Origin: Thermoplasmatota archaeon
GTDB lineage: Archaea; Thermoplasmatota; Penumbrarchaeia; Penumbrarchaeales; Penumbrarchaeaceae
Length of the DNA stretch: 22,561 bases
Direction: 5' to 3'
Assembly: GCA_030600725.1 (NCBI GenBank)
Contig: JAUVLN010000007.1
Span: 1-22,561 of the forward strand
This document shows, piece after piece, positions 6,836 to 13,290 of this stretch. A program made the position numbers and the translations under genes. Within the stretch, counting starts at the first letter, position 1. Each line of letters opens with the position of its first letter. The notes under the pieces are model-generated. The model ran no database searches and was not told the origin of the DNA. It saw nothing but the letters and a program-made list of their open reading frames with translations.

Positions 6836-9247
6836 ATGAGAAGCACCCTTGTCATCTCACTTGTAATGCTCGGAGCCCTTCTGTTATCGGGCCTGGGCGC
6901 TTTCGACGCGACCGGGTCGGAGAGGCCCGATCCGACCCCGTTCGGATTCACCGATGATCTCTGGTATCAGGATACGGGCAGGATAACCCAGATAGACCGG
7001 ACGGTGGAGAGGGCCGTTGAGGAGCTGGGCATCCAAGAGAAGCTCGAACTGGTCATACAGTTCTATCCTCCCCTGACCTCGGCGGATATAGAGGCTGCGG
7101 AGAGATCAGGTATGGAGGTCATCAACAGGATGACCGCGCTCCCAGCGATATTCGCAAGGGGTGATATAATGGCGGTGGAGGAGCTCGCCAGGTACGAAGG
7201 GACCGTCTGGATAGAGCACAACGTCCGGATGGAATTCGAAATGGAGATGACCACCACCACCATCAACGCATCCAAGGTCTGGGATTCCCCCATACTCGAT
7301 GCATACGGAAAGGAGTACCCGTCCATCACCGGTGAGGGCGTGACGGCGGTGGTGCTCGATTCCGGCGTCGATGCAGGGCACCCCGACCTCGATTACGGGG
7401 AAAAGACGGTCAAGAATTACAAATCGGACTCCGATTTCGCATGGAGGGAGGTGGAGAACAGCGACACCTCCTCGGGACACGGCACACACTGCGCGGGAAC
7501 GGTTGCCGGGAACGGCGACGCTTCCGGCGGGGCAAGGGCCGGTGTGGCCGTAGGTGCAAAGCTCATCGGGCTTTCAACGGGCGAGGCGATATCAATATTC
7601 AACGGCCTGGGAGGACTGCAGTGGGTATACGAACATTCCAGGCCGGGTCACACATACGAATGGGACGACCCGATAAGGGTGGTGTCCAACTCCTGGGGAC
7701 CGGGTCCCGGTGATTACGATCCGGATGACGCGCTCACCAAGGTGTGCCAGAGGATCACCTTCGAGAACAACGTGATAGTCGTCTTTGCGGCGTCCAACTC
7801 CGGCGGGGAGGGGGACGTGATCCAGACCAATCCTTATGGAAACGTTCCCTCCAACATCGCGGTGGCCGCGATAGAGAGGGATGGGTCCGGCGTGGCATCC
7901 TTCTCGTCCAGGGGGCAGGAAGGGATCATCACCACATATCCGGATGTTGGCGCACCCGGTGTGGGCATCTGGTCTACCGCCGCAAGGAGGACATTTATCT
8001 CAATGATGACCAAGCAGGGGGCTGACCTTGAAGCGATCGATCCCTACTATTTTGCAATCTCGGGGACATCCATGGCCACACCACACATAGCCGGAGTGGT
8101 CTGCCTGCTATGGCAAGCCTACGATGGGCTCAAGATGTCCGATGTTTACGAGGATGCGGAGCAGGAGAAACTGGATAACTGGGAGGGCCAGGGCTGGATG
8201 AACGATTCAAGGAACCTCGTCCACGAGATCGAACTCATCCTGGAGGCGTCGGCCACCAGGATCCAACCATCCGATGAAGGATCTCCACTATCCGAGAATT
8301 ACGTGCCGCAGATCAACGAGACAGGATGGAACGGTGAGCCCTATGACTTCGCCCAGGGATACGGCCTCGTCGAGGTGGATCGGGCGGTCGGTATCACCCT
8401 TGCCCTCAAGGAGCTCCGGACCAGGGATTTCAACAGGGACGGCATACTGGAATATCCGGATGCGACCGTTCGGATGGCCGTCGAGAAGTACGAGAGCTCC
8501 ATGATACTGCAGGAGAAGACCGTGGAGACCGACAGGTTCTACTCCGCCTGGAACGGTGAGTGGAGCAGGTTCGCAAACCAGACCGGATCGCTTATTCCGA
8601 CGAACCACGACACCTCCAAGATAGTCTATATCCCAGAAGGCGCCCAGGAGATGGAGGTCACCCTGACCTACGATCCCTGGCAGACCGACGAGAACGCCAT
8701 CGCCTCGCTCTACGTTGTCATGGATACCAATGGGGACGGGAGCATTGACTGGAGGCAGAGCGGACCGGCCATCACGGATGCGAGGTTGGACACGATCTCC
8801 CTATCCGGAATGCCCACGGGCCAGAACTGGGTTGTTAACGTCGAGGGGAGCGGGATCTCCTGGCAGCTGGGGGACCGCTTCAGGGAGAGCCAGTTCAGGG
8901 AGGTGCGCTCCGAGTTCACGATCTCGTTGAACCTGACCTTCCCGGCGGGTGATTTCTCGATACCGGTCCAGGACCCGCATGCGCAGGCTGCCACCTGGCA
9001 GCCGCTCCCACCGATCGCGTCGGGTACAACCGTGAATATCACAAGATACGCCTACGACCTGGGAGGGATCACTCCCTTCGAGGAGGAGGGCAGTGGGGCC
9101 GAAGAAGAAGGAGGAACGAATTGGTTCCTGGTTCTTCTCCTTCTTGCCGTTGTTGGCGTGGGCGCCTTCTTCGGAGGCAGATATTATAACAGGAAGAAGG
9201 AGCAGCAGGTCGTGACCGGTGTGAAAGTGGATGGAGAAAAACCTTAA
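6836..9247 (+). CDS. Subtilisin-like serine protease (S8), secreted and membrane-anchored
   Basis: 803 residues. A signal peptide (about 1-25) and a propeptide-like region (about 55-130, KLELVIQFYPP...IFARGD) precede the catalytic domain. The catalytic triad is visible: D175 in VLDSGVDAGHPDL, H215 in GHGTHCAG and S412 in GTSMATPH. N321 in AASNSGG is the oxyanion-hole residue. After the domain come two EF-hand/dockerin-like calcium loops, DFNRDGILEYPDA (from 531) and DTNGDGSIDW (from 630), then a beta-rich region. An acidic Gly linker, one transmembrane helix (NWFLVLLLLAVVGVGAFFGG) and a basic tail anchor it to the cell surface. I chose ATG 6836 because GGAG lies eight bases upstream, in preference to the in-frame GTG 6827. 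It probably degrades extracellular protein or matures surface proteins. Confidence 0.95.
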   Translation: MRSTLVISLVMLGALLLSGLGAFDATGSERPDPTPFGFTDDLWYQDTGRITQIDRTVERAVEELGIQEKLELVIQFYPPLTSADIEAAERSGMEVINRMTALPAIFARGDIMAVEELARYEGTVWIEHNVRMEFEMEMTTTTINASKVWDSPILDAYGKEYPSITGEGVTAVVLDSGVDAGHPDLDYGEKTVKNYKSDSDFAWREVENSDTSSGHGTHCAGTVAGNGDASGGARAGVAVGAKLIGLSTGEAISIFNGLGGLQWVYEHSRPGHTYEWDDPIRVVSNSWGPGPGDYDPDDALTKVCQRITFENNVIVVFAASNSGGEGDVIQTNPYGNVPSNIAVAAIERDGSGVASFSSRGQEGIITTYPDVGAPGVGIWSTAARRTFISMMTKQGADLEAIDPYYFAISGTSMATPHIAGVVCLLWQAYDGLKMSDVYEDAEQEKLDNWEGQGWMNDSRNLVHEIELILEASATRIQPSDEGSPLSENYVPQINETGWNGEPYDFAQGYGLVEVDRAVGITLALKELRTRDFNRDGILEYPDATVRMAVEKYESSMILQEKTVETDRFYSAWNGEWSRFANQTGSLIPTNHDTSKIVYIPEGAQEMEVTLTYDPWQTDENAIASLYVVMDTNGDGSIDWRQSGPAITDARLDTISLSGMPTGQNWVVNVEGSGISWQLGDRFRESQFREVRSEFTISLNLTFPAGDFSIPVQDPHAQAATWQPLPPIASGTTVNITRYAYDLGGITPFEEEGSGAEEEGGTNWFLVLLLLAVVGVGAFFGGRYYNRKKEQQVVTGVKVDGEKP

Positions 9248-9281
9248 ATCCCACTTCCATATAGGGACGCCTTAACCAATT

Positions 9282-9355
9282 GGGCCAGTAGCTTAGCTAG
9301 GTGGAGCATCCGGCTGATAACCGGAAGGCCCCCGGTTCGAATCCGGGTTGGCCCA
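9282..9355 (+). tRNA. tRNA-Ile (anticodon GAU)
   Basis: A full cloverleaf of 74 bases. The acceptor stem GGGCCAG (9282-9288) pairs with TTGGCCC (9348-9354) with one G-T, and the discriminator is A9355. The D arm runs from 9291. The anticodon stem TCCGG/CCGGA holds the loop CTGATAA with GAT at 9316-9318. The T arm is CCCGG-TTCGAAT-CCGGG (9331-9347). The 3' CCA is not encoded; the gene continues TTCTC and then a T-run (9362-9366) that may end transcription. There is no intron. A TATA-like CATATA lies near 9258-9263. Confidence 0.97.
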
Positions 9356-9376
9356 TTCTCATTTTTCAATCGTTTA

Positions 9377-9477
9377 TTTTCGAATGGTCCAACTCCGGAT
9401 TCGAAAACCTTTGACTAATTCCTTCGGAATGAGTCAGGGCTTTCAAAAACAGAGTTTTTGAAACCTCCGGGTTGGCC
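9377..9477 (+). repeat. Hairpin unit 1, bounded by inverted and direct tRNA 3' copies
   Basis: Bases 9386-9409 read, on the minus strand, as the tRNA tail GGTTCGAATCCGGGTTGGCC with three small insertions, so this is an inverted copy of the T arm and acceptor strand. It can pair with the direct copy at 9467-9477 (GGTCCAACTCCGG with CCGGGTTGGCC, two bulged T). Enclosed are TGACTAATTCC-TTC-GGAATGAGTCA (9412-9436, 10 of 11 pairs) and a perfect 10-bp hairpin TTTCAAAAAC-AGA-GTTTTTGAAA (9441-9463). A competing perfect 9-bp stem, TTTTCGAAT/ATTCGAAAA (9377-9385 and 9399-9407), overlaps the inverted copy. I see no open reading frame and no clear promoter for it. Confidence 0.75.
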
Positions 9478-9482
9478 TTTTT

Positions 9483-9490
9483 GATTATAC
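9483..9490 (+). promoter_or_regulatory. TATA-like box before candidate RNA at 9511
   Basis: GATTATAC is centred about 24 bases upstream of G9511, the usual distance to an archaeal transcription start. The sequence between is AT-rich. It is the best support that the following hairpin cluster is transcribed from GGGCC. Confidence 0.35.
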
Positions 9491-9510
9491 TGTTTGTATT
9501 GCTTAAACCC

Positions 9511-9633
9511 GGGCCGTGAAAATCGCCAATTAAACATATATCAACTGATTTTCACAGGGTCTGACACCCTGATGTGATAGCGATCAATGGTGTCAGTCTT
9601 CCCGCGGAAGACCGGGTTGGCCCACCATTTTTT
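9511..9633 (+). ncRNA. Candidate tRNA-like structured RNA (hairpin unit 2)
   Basis: GGGCC (9511-9515, the same five bases that open the tRNA-Ile) can pair with GGCCC (9619-9623). Inside are three arms: GTGAAAATC/GATTTTCAC (9516-9524 and 9547-9555, perfect); CTGACACC/GGTGTCAG (9561-9568 and 9589-9596, perfect, with an inner TGAT-AGCG-ATCA); and GTCTTCC-CGC-GGAAGAC (9596-9612, perfect). The 3' end is CCGGGTTGGCCC followed by ACCA, then six T. A TATA-like box sits about 24 bases upstream. This resembles a cloverleaf with a tRNA 3' end including CCA. An alternative closing stem, AACCCGG (9506-9512) with CCGGGTT (9612-9618), competes. It is not a normal tRNA: there is no T loop and no anticodon arm. 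No known RNA family is recognised; it may instead be an integration scar. Confidence 0.4.
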
Positions 9634-9704
9634 CTTATTCATTCGATCATTTGGGTTATTTTCATTGACGAAAAATAATGTTATTGCCTACGGTTTTAAA
9701 TATA

Positions 9705-9726
9705 GTGCATACTTCAAAGTGTGCAC
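9705..9726. promoter_or_regulatory. 22-bp palindrome, candidate operator upstream of Fic
   Basis: The arms GTGCATACTT and AAGTGTGCAC flank a central CA; nine of ten positions are symmetric. It directly follows a TATA-like AAATATA and lies about 80 bases before ATG 9804. A half-site, ATGCACACTT, recurs just after the Fic stop codon at 10708-10717. This fits a dimeric repressor site; which protein binds it is not known. Confidence 0.5.
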
Positions 9727-9770
9727 TTCTTAATACGTTGATCTCGATTTCACACATTCAAACCATATTA

Positions 9771-9780
9771 TTTTATATAC
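9771..9780 (+). promoter_or_regulatory. TATA box of the Fic gene
   Basis: TTTTATATAC is centred about 28 bases before ATG 9804, and no Shine-Dalgarno sequence precedes that codon, so the Fic mRNA is probably leaderless. Confidence 0.55.
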
Positions 9781-9803
9781 TATGTATGTTTTATTGTTAA
9801 TAA

Positions 9804-10700
9804 ATGGATAAAACCATATTATTGGAACTGAGATCGGTATTACTTGAACGAGTGGACCTCTCCAACATTCCCGAAGAGGTGTGGAAGAGATCCTCCGCCT
9901 TGAACACCTGGGGCACCAATGCGATCGAGGGATCGACGATAACATGGAACGATGCAAAGAAGATCCTTCTCGAGGAGAGAAGTATAAAAGGCCGACCAAT
10001 AAGGGATGTTCTTGAAACCGTTCAGCATGAGAGGACCTTCAGGGGGATGGTAGAAAGGATGAAACATCCCATTAACCTGATCACCATCCTGGAGTTACAC
10101 GAAGGGGTTTTCAGAGGAGTGCTTCCCGATGCAGGTATGTGGAGGCGCGTCAATGTAAGGGTCGAAGGTGCAAATTTCACACCTCCAAGAATGGAAAAGG
10201 TCATCCCGATGATGGACGATCTGATCAGCGAGTATCACGTCAAGGATACAATGGGAGATGATGTGTTCCGTGTGGCCTCATGGTTCCATTATAATTTCGA
10301 GACAATACATCCATTCCGGGATGGGAACGGAAGGGTTGGAAGGCTGTTATTGAACCTTCATCTGCTGAAACATAACTGGCCTCCGATCCATATACTGCCC
10401 AATGATAGGGATGATTATCTGGATGCCTTGACAAACGCCGGTGATGATGATCTTGATCCGTTGACATCAATGATCGAACGCTTGATGGGATCCAGCCTCC
10501 TGGACCTACTGGATGGGACCGGCACTGCTGAGGATGAATTGATGGACCTGAAGAGGGCCTCCTCTTTGGTACCATATGATCCAAATTATCTTGGTTTGAG
10601 ATGCAAACAGGGGGAGCTCCCGGGAGTTCTATCGGGGCATCGCTGGATGACCAGTGAGAGGGCATTGAAGGTATATATGGATCATAAAGGAAGAAAATGA
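9804..10700 (+). CDS. Fic family protein with N-terminal inhibitory motif and C-terminal DNA-binding-like domain
   Basis: 298 residues. Fic enzymes transfer AMP or other nucleotide moieties to protein hydroxyl groups. The full catalytic motif HPFRDGNGR is at 169-177, followed by VGRLLLNL. TNAIEG (38-43) matches the autoinhibitory [S/T]xxxE[G/N] motif, with E42 placed to block the active site; this is the class with the inhibitory helix N-terminal to the Fic core. The C-terminus (about 261-293, YLGLRCKQGELPGV...GHRWMTSERALKVYM) resembles excisionase-like winged-helix domains fused to archaeal Fic proteins. The start fits a leaderless transcript from the TATA box at 9771. Codons are more AT-rich than in the neighbours, and the gene sits beside a tRNA with duplicated 3' ends, so it was probably acquired. 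No antitoxin partner is visible; the inhibitory motif makes one unnecessary. Confidence 0.92.
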   Translation: MDKTILLELRSVLLERVDLSNIPEEVWKRSSALNTWGTNAIEGSTITWNDAKKILLEERSIKGRPIRDVLETVQHERTFRGMVERMKHPINLITILELHEGVFRGVLPDAGMWRRVNVRVEGANFTPPRMEKVIPMMDDLISEYHVKDTMGDDVFRVASWFHYNFETIHPFRDGNGRVGRLLLNLHLLKHNWPPIHILPNDRDDYLDALTNAGDDDLDPLTSMIERLMGSSLLDLLDGTGTAEDELMDLKRASSLVPYDPNYLGLRCKQGELPGVLSGHRWMTSERALKVYMDHKGRK

Positions 10701-10786
10701 TGCATACATGCACACTTCTCATCAAGTTACGTAAATGATTTTATCATATTGAACATATGATGTCCACATATAATGGGGGACCCCGT

Positions 10787-11833
10787 ATGGATACCGTATT
10801 GATCATAATATTTCTGATAGTCTTCATGACAGTCCTGATATTTCTCAGCGGATGGTTCTCGGGGACGGAGACGGCACTGACAAACATCAGCTCCGCCACC
10901 GTTGCTCGGATGAGGAAGGAGGGGGACAGGAACGCAGAGTACGTGATAAAATTGAAACGGAGGATGGACCGGACCCTCATCACCATCCTCATCGGGAACA
11001 ACATCGTCAACATCGTCCTCTCATCCGTCGCCGCCCTTATCGCGAACGAGCTATTTGCGGAGATCGGCGTATCGATTATGATCGGAGTGGTCACCTTCCT
11101 CGTCATCCTGTTCGGCGAGATAACCCCAAAGAACAGCGCGATATTCGACTCGAGGAAGAAGGCGAACAGAAACGCGAGGGCCATCTATTACCTCTCGGTT
11201 GTTATCTCACCCCTGATATCGATGTTCATTACCATCTCGCGAGGGCTTATAAAGATGGTAAGAGGGCCTACAAAAGAGAGAAGGCTATTTGCCTCGGACG
11301 ATTCGATCAAGGAGCTGGCATCCCTCTCCGAGGAGGAGGGCGTGATCAAGCCTATCGAAAAGGAGATCATATACAAGGTGTTCCTCTTCGGGGACAGGAA
11401 GATATCCGATGTGATGGTCCTGATGGATGAGGTATATACCCTCGAAAAGGACCTTTCGACATACGAGGCAAGGGGCAAGGTGTTCGATTCCGGATACACC
11501 AGGATCCCGGTCCTGAATGAGGAGGGAAAGGTGAAAGGGGTTCTCTACAGCAAGGACCTGCTGGTTGCCAAGAAGGGAACGATCGATAAGATCCTGAGGC
11601 TCCCTTTCATCGTGTCAAAGGATGCCGAGGTCACGGAGATATTCGATCGGATGAAAAGAAAGCGCATCCATATCGCGATAGTGAAGAACAGCTCGGGCGC
11701 CCATGTTGGCATTGTCACCCTGGAGGACCTTCTGGAGGAGCTGGTGGGAGAGATCCACGATGAATATTTTCAAAACAAGTTAGGGGGCAGGAGTTCAAAA
11801 AGCGGAGCGGTCCCTATTGGTTCAATGATATGA
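10787..11833 (+). CDS. CNNM/HlyC-CorC family membrane protein (DUF21 plus two CBS domains)
   Basis: 348 residues. The N-terminal CNNM (DUF21) domain has about four hydrophobic segments, with the family signatures LSGWFSGTETAL (20-31), LIGNNIVNIVLSS (68-80) and FGEITPKNS (108-116). Two CBS motifs follow from about residue 200, ending with HVGIVTLEDLLEELVGEIHDEY. CNNM proteins are linked to magnesium or sodium-coupled divalent cation transport, with CBS domains sensing adenine nucleotides. The C-terminal CorC_HlyC domain of longer relatives is missing; the protein ends about 16 residues after the CBS pair. I chose ATG 10787, preceded by GGGGGA at six bases. In-frame ATGs at 10757 and 10760 lie too close to the likely TATA (TTTTATC, about 10739). 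Confidence 0.9.
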   Translation: MDTVLIIIFLIVFMTVLIFLSGWFSGTETALTNISSATVARMRKEGDRNAEYVIKLKRRMDRTLITILIGNNIVNIVLSSVAALIANELFAEIGVSIMIGVVTFLVILFGEITPKNSAIFDSRKKANRNARAIYYLSVVISPLISMFITISRGLIKMVRGPTKERRLFASDDSIKELASLSEEEGVIKPIEKEIIYKVFLFGDRKISDVMVLMDEVYTLEKDLSTYEARGKVFDSGYTRIPVLNEEGKVKGVLYSKDLLVAKKGTIDKILRLPFIVSKDAEVTEIFDRMKRKRIHIAIVKNSSGAHVGIVTLEDLLEELVGEIHDEYFQNKLGGRSSKSGAVPIGSMI

Positions 11834-11953
11834 TCAACGTCTACATCCTGATAGAAGATAAAGATGTGGCCCCGGCCGATGACGAAATTATATCACATAT
11901 GATGGCGCTTACATATTCTATTGAGATGTTTATATCTCAGAGGAGGAAGGAAA

Positions 11954-12931
11954 ATGGTACTATTGCTAAACCGGGAAGATGTGATATCCGTTCTGGACAT
12001 GACCGACTGCATTGATGTGCTTGAAAAGGCTTTTGCCGAGATGGCGAACGGTACGGCCGTTCTCCCGCTCCGGATCAATATCAAACCTCCAGGGGGGCTC
12101 TCGCTCTACATGCCCGCATATCTTCAGGAGATGAACGCCCTGGCATGCAAGGTCGTCACCGTGTACAAGGACAACCCCAAGAACCACAACATGCCCACCA
12201 CCATCGGGAAGGTCCTCCTGCAGGATCCTACGACGGGGGAGGTCATCTGTATCATGGACGGGGGATACCTGACCGCCGTGAGGACAGGCGCGGTCAGCGG
12301 ACTGGCCACGAAGTTCCTGGCAAGGGAGGACAAAGAGCAGGTGGCTGCCATCTTCGGGGCGGGGGTCCAGGCAAAGATGCAGCTGTGGGCAATGTGCGAG
12401 GTCAGGGACGTATCAAGGGCGCTTGTCCATGACAGGTTCCCGGAGGCGGCCGAGAAGTTCGCGAAGGAGATGTCGGAGAAACTTGACATCCCCGTGGAGG
12501 TCTGCGACGATATGGACCAGCTTCTAAACGCCGACCTCATCTGCACCGCAACATCGTCGCCAACGCCTATCTTCGACGGATCGAAGGTAAAGGCCGGAGC
12601 GCACATAAACGGCATCGGCAGCCATTCCCCAGGGGCAAGGGAGCTGGACACCCGGATCATAGAAAGATCACTGCTGATAGCCGATTCAAAGGAAGCGTGC
12701 CTCAATGAGGCTGGAGATATCATGATGCCCATAGACGAGGGCGCGATCACACCCGACCACATCCATGCCGAGCTGGGTGAGATCGTGGTAGGTTCCAGGG
12801 AGGGGAGGGCCTCTCCCCGGCAGATAACGCTGTTCAAGTCCAACGGGCTTGCCATACAGGATACGGCCACGGCCAAGCTCGTATACGATATGGCCAGGGA
12901 AGAGGGCATTGGAAAGGAGGTCGACATCTGA
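11954..12931 (+). CDS. Ornithine cyclodeaminase / alanine dehydrogenase family protein
   Basis: A 325-residue cytoplasmic NAD(P)-dependent enzyme of the mu-crystallin superfamily. K66 (ALACKVVTVY) and R110 (GGYLTAVRTGAVSG) match the substrate-binding Lys and Arg of the family. The Rossmann motif is IFGAGVQA (133-140), and INGIGSHSPGARELD follows. Relatives either deaminate ornithine to proline or oxidatively deaminate L-alanine, as in archaeal AlaDH, and sequence alone does not separate these. ATG 11954 follows a strong AGGAGG at seven bases; the in-frame ATG at 11921 lacks such a site. It stands 120 bases after the CNNM gene and probably has its own promoter (TTACATATTC, about 11909). Confidence 0.9.
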   Translation: MVLLLNREDVISVLDMTDCIDVLEKAFAEMANGTAVLPLRINIKPPGGLSLYMPAYLQEMNALACKVVTVYKDNPKNHNMPTTIGKVLLQDPTTGEVICIMDGGYLTAVRTGAVSGLATKFLAREDKEQVAAIFGAGVQAKMQLWAMCEVRDVSRALVHDRFPEAAEKFAKEMSEKLDIPVEVCDDMDQLLNADLICTATSSPTPIFDGSKVKAGAHINGIGSHSPGARELDTRIIERSLLIADSKEACLNEAGDIMMPIDEGAITPDHIHAELGEIVVGSREGRASPRQITLFKSNGLAIQDTATAKLVYDMAREEGIGKEVDI

Positions 12932-12983
12932 TGGTGCAAAACATATAACATTACCGAAAACCTTCGGCCGAAACGGTGATAAT

Positions 12984-13265
12984 ATGGTTACACAGGTTAA
13001 GGCAAGTCACATTCTGGTGAGGACCGAGAGCGAGGCTCTCACGCTGCAAAAGAAGATCAAGAACGGAAAGAGCTTCGAGAACCTGGCGAAAAAGCACTCA
13101 CAGTGCCCATCTGGTAAAAAGGGCGGGGACCTGGGATACTTCCGCAAGGGCCAGATGGTCCCCGAGTTCGACGCGGCCGTTTTCAACATGGAGGTCGGCG
13201 CCGTCTCGGCCCCCATCAAGACCCAGTTCGGCTACCATCTTATCAAGCTCACGGACCGTAGATGA
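12984..13265 (+). CDS. Parvulin-type peptidyl-prolyl cis-trans isomerase (PpiC-like)
   Basis: 93 residues, a single parvulin domain without signal peptide and therefore cytoplasmic. Family landmarks run in order: VKASHILVRTE at the N-terminus, FENLAKKHSQCPSGKKGGDLGYFRKGQMVPEFDAAVF in the middle, and FGYHLIKLTDRR at the end. Both expected active-site His (ASHIL and GYHLI) and the central Cys (SQCPSG) are present. It catalyses prolyl isomerisation during folding. GGTGAT lies three bases before the ATG, and a TATA-like ACATATAAC (12941-12949) gives a leader of about 15-20 bases. It is the second prolyl isomerase in the window, from a family unrelated to the FKBP at 326-1213. Confidence 0.95.
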   Translation: MVTQVKASHILVRTESEALTLQKKIKNGKSFENLAKKHSQCPSGKKGGDLGYFRKGQMVPEFDAAVFNMEVGAVSAPIKTQFGYHLIKLTDRR

Positions 13266-13290
13266 TCCTTCTCGAGGCCAGGTGGATAAG

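Larger units (their letters stand above)
9342..9624 (+). repeat. Three direct copies of the tRNA-Ile 3' end
   Basis: The 3' end of the tRNA (TCCGGGTTGGCCCA, 9342-9355) recurs downstream as TCCGGGTTGGCC (9466-9477, a 12-base exact match) and CCGGGTTGGCCCA (9612-9624, a 13-base exact match). Each copy is closely followed by a T-run: ATTTTTC after the tRNA, TTTTT at 9478, and TTTTTT at 9628. Spacing between copies is about 125 and 145 bases. This is the pattern left by repeated site-specific integration into a tRNA 3' end, or by duplication of the tRNA tail with its terminator. Confidence 0.85.
9634..9803. other. AT-rich spacer before the Fic gene
   Basis: No gene is visible. The stretch contains a weak hairpin (TTATTTT at 9656-9662 with AAAATAA at 9672-9678), a TATA-like TTTTAAATATA (9694-9704), a strong palindrome directly after it (9705-9726) and the probable Fic promoter TTTTATATAC (9771-9780). 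It is much more AT-rich than the surrounding chromosome. Confidence 0.6.

Noticed and set aside
9356..9627. CRISPR array
   Set aside because: The repeated units are short, unevenly spaced copies of a tRNA end with hairpins between, without regular spacers or cas genes.
9511..9627. Box C/D or H/ACA guide RNA
   Set aside because: Short CTGA and TGATG-like words occur, but no ordered C/D box pair and no ACA box or kink-turn at the right positions.
9511..9627. Second functional tRNA gene
   Set aside because: No T loop, no 7-base anticodon loop, and only a five-pair acceptor stem.
9705..10735. Long direct repeat flanking the Fic gene
   Set aside because: TGCATAC and TACGT words recur on both sides but with different spacing; only the palindrome half-site is convincing.
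11830..12015. 61-codon plus-strand frame between CNNM and the cyclodeaminase gene
   Set aside because: It overlaps the start of the ornithine cyclodeaminase gene, lacks a ribosome site and has no family resemblance.
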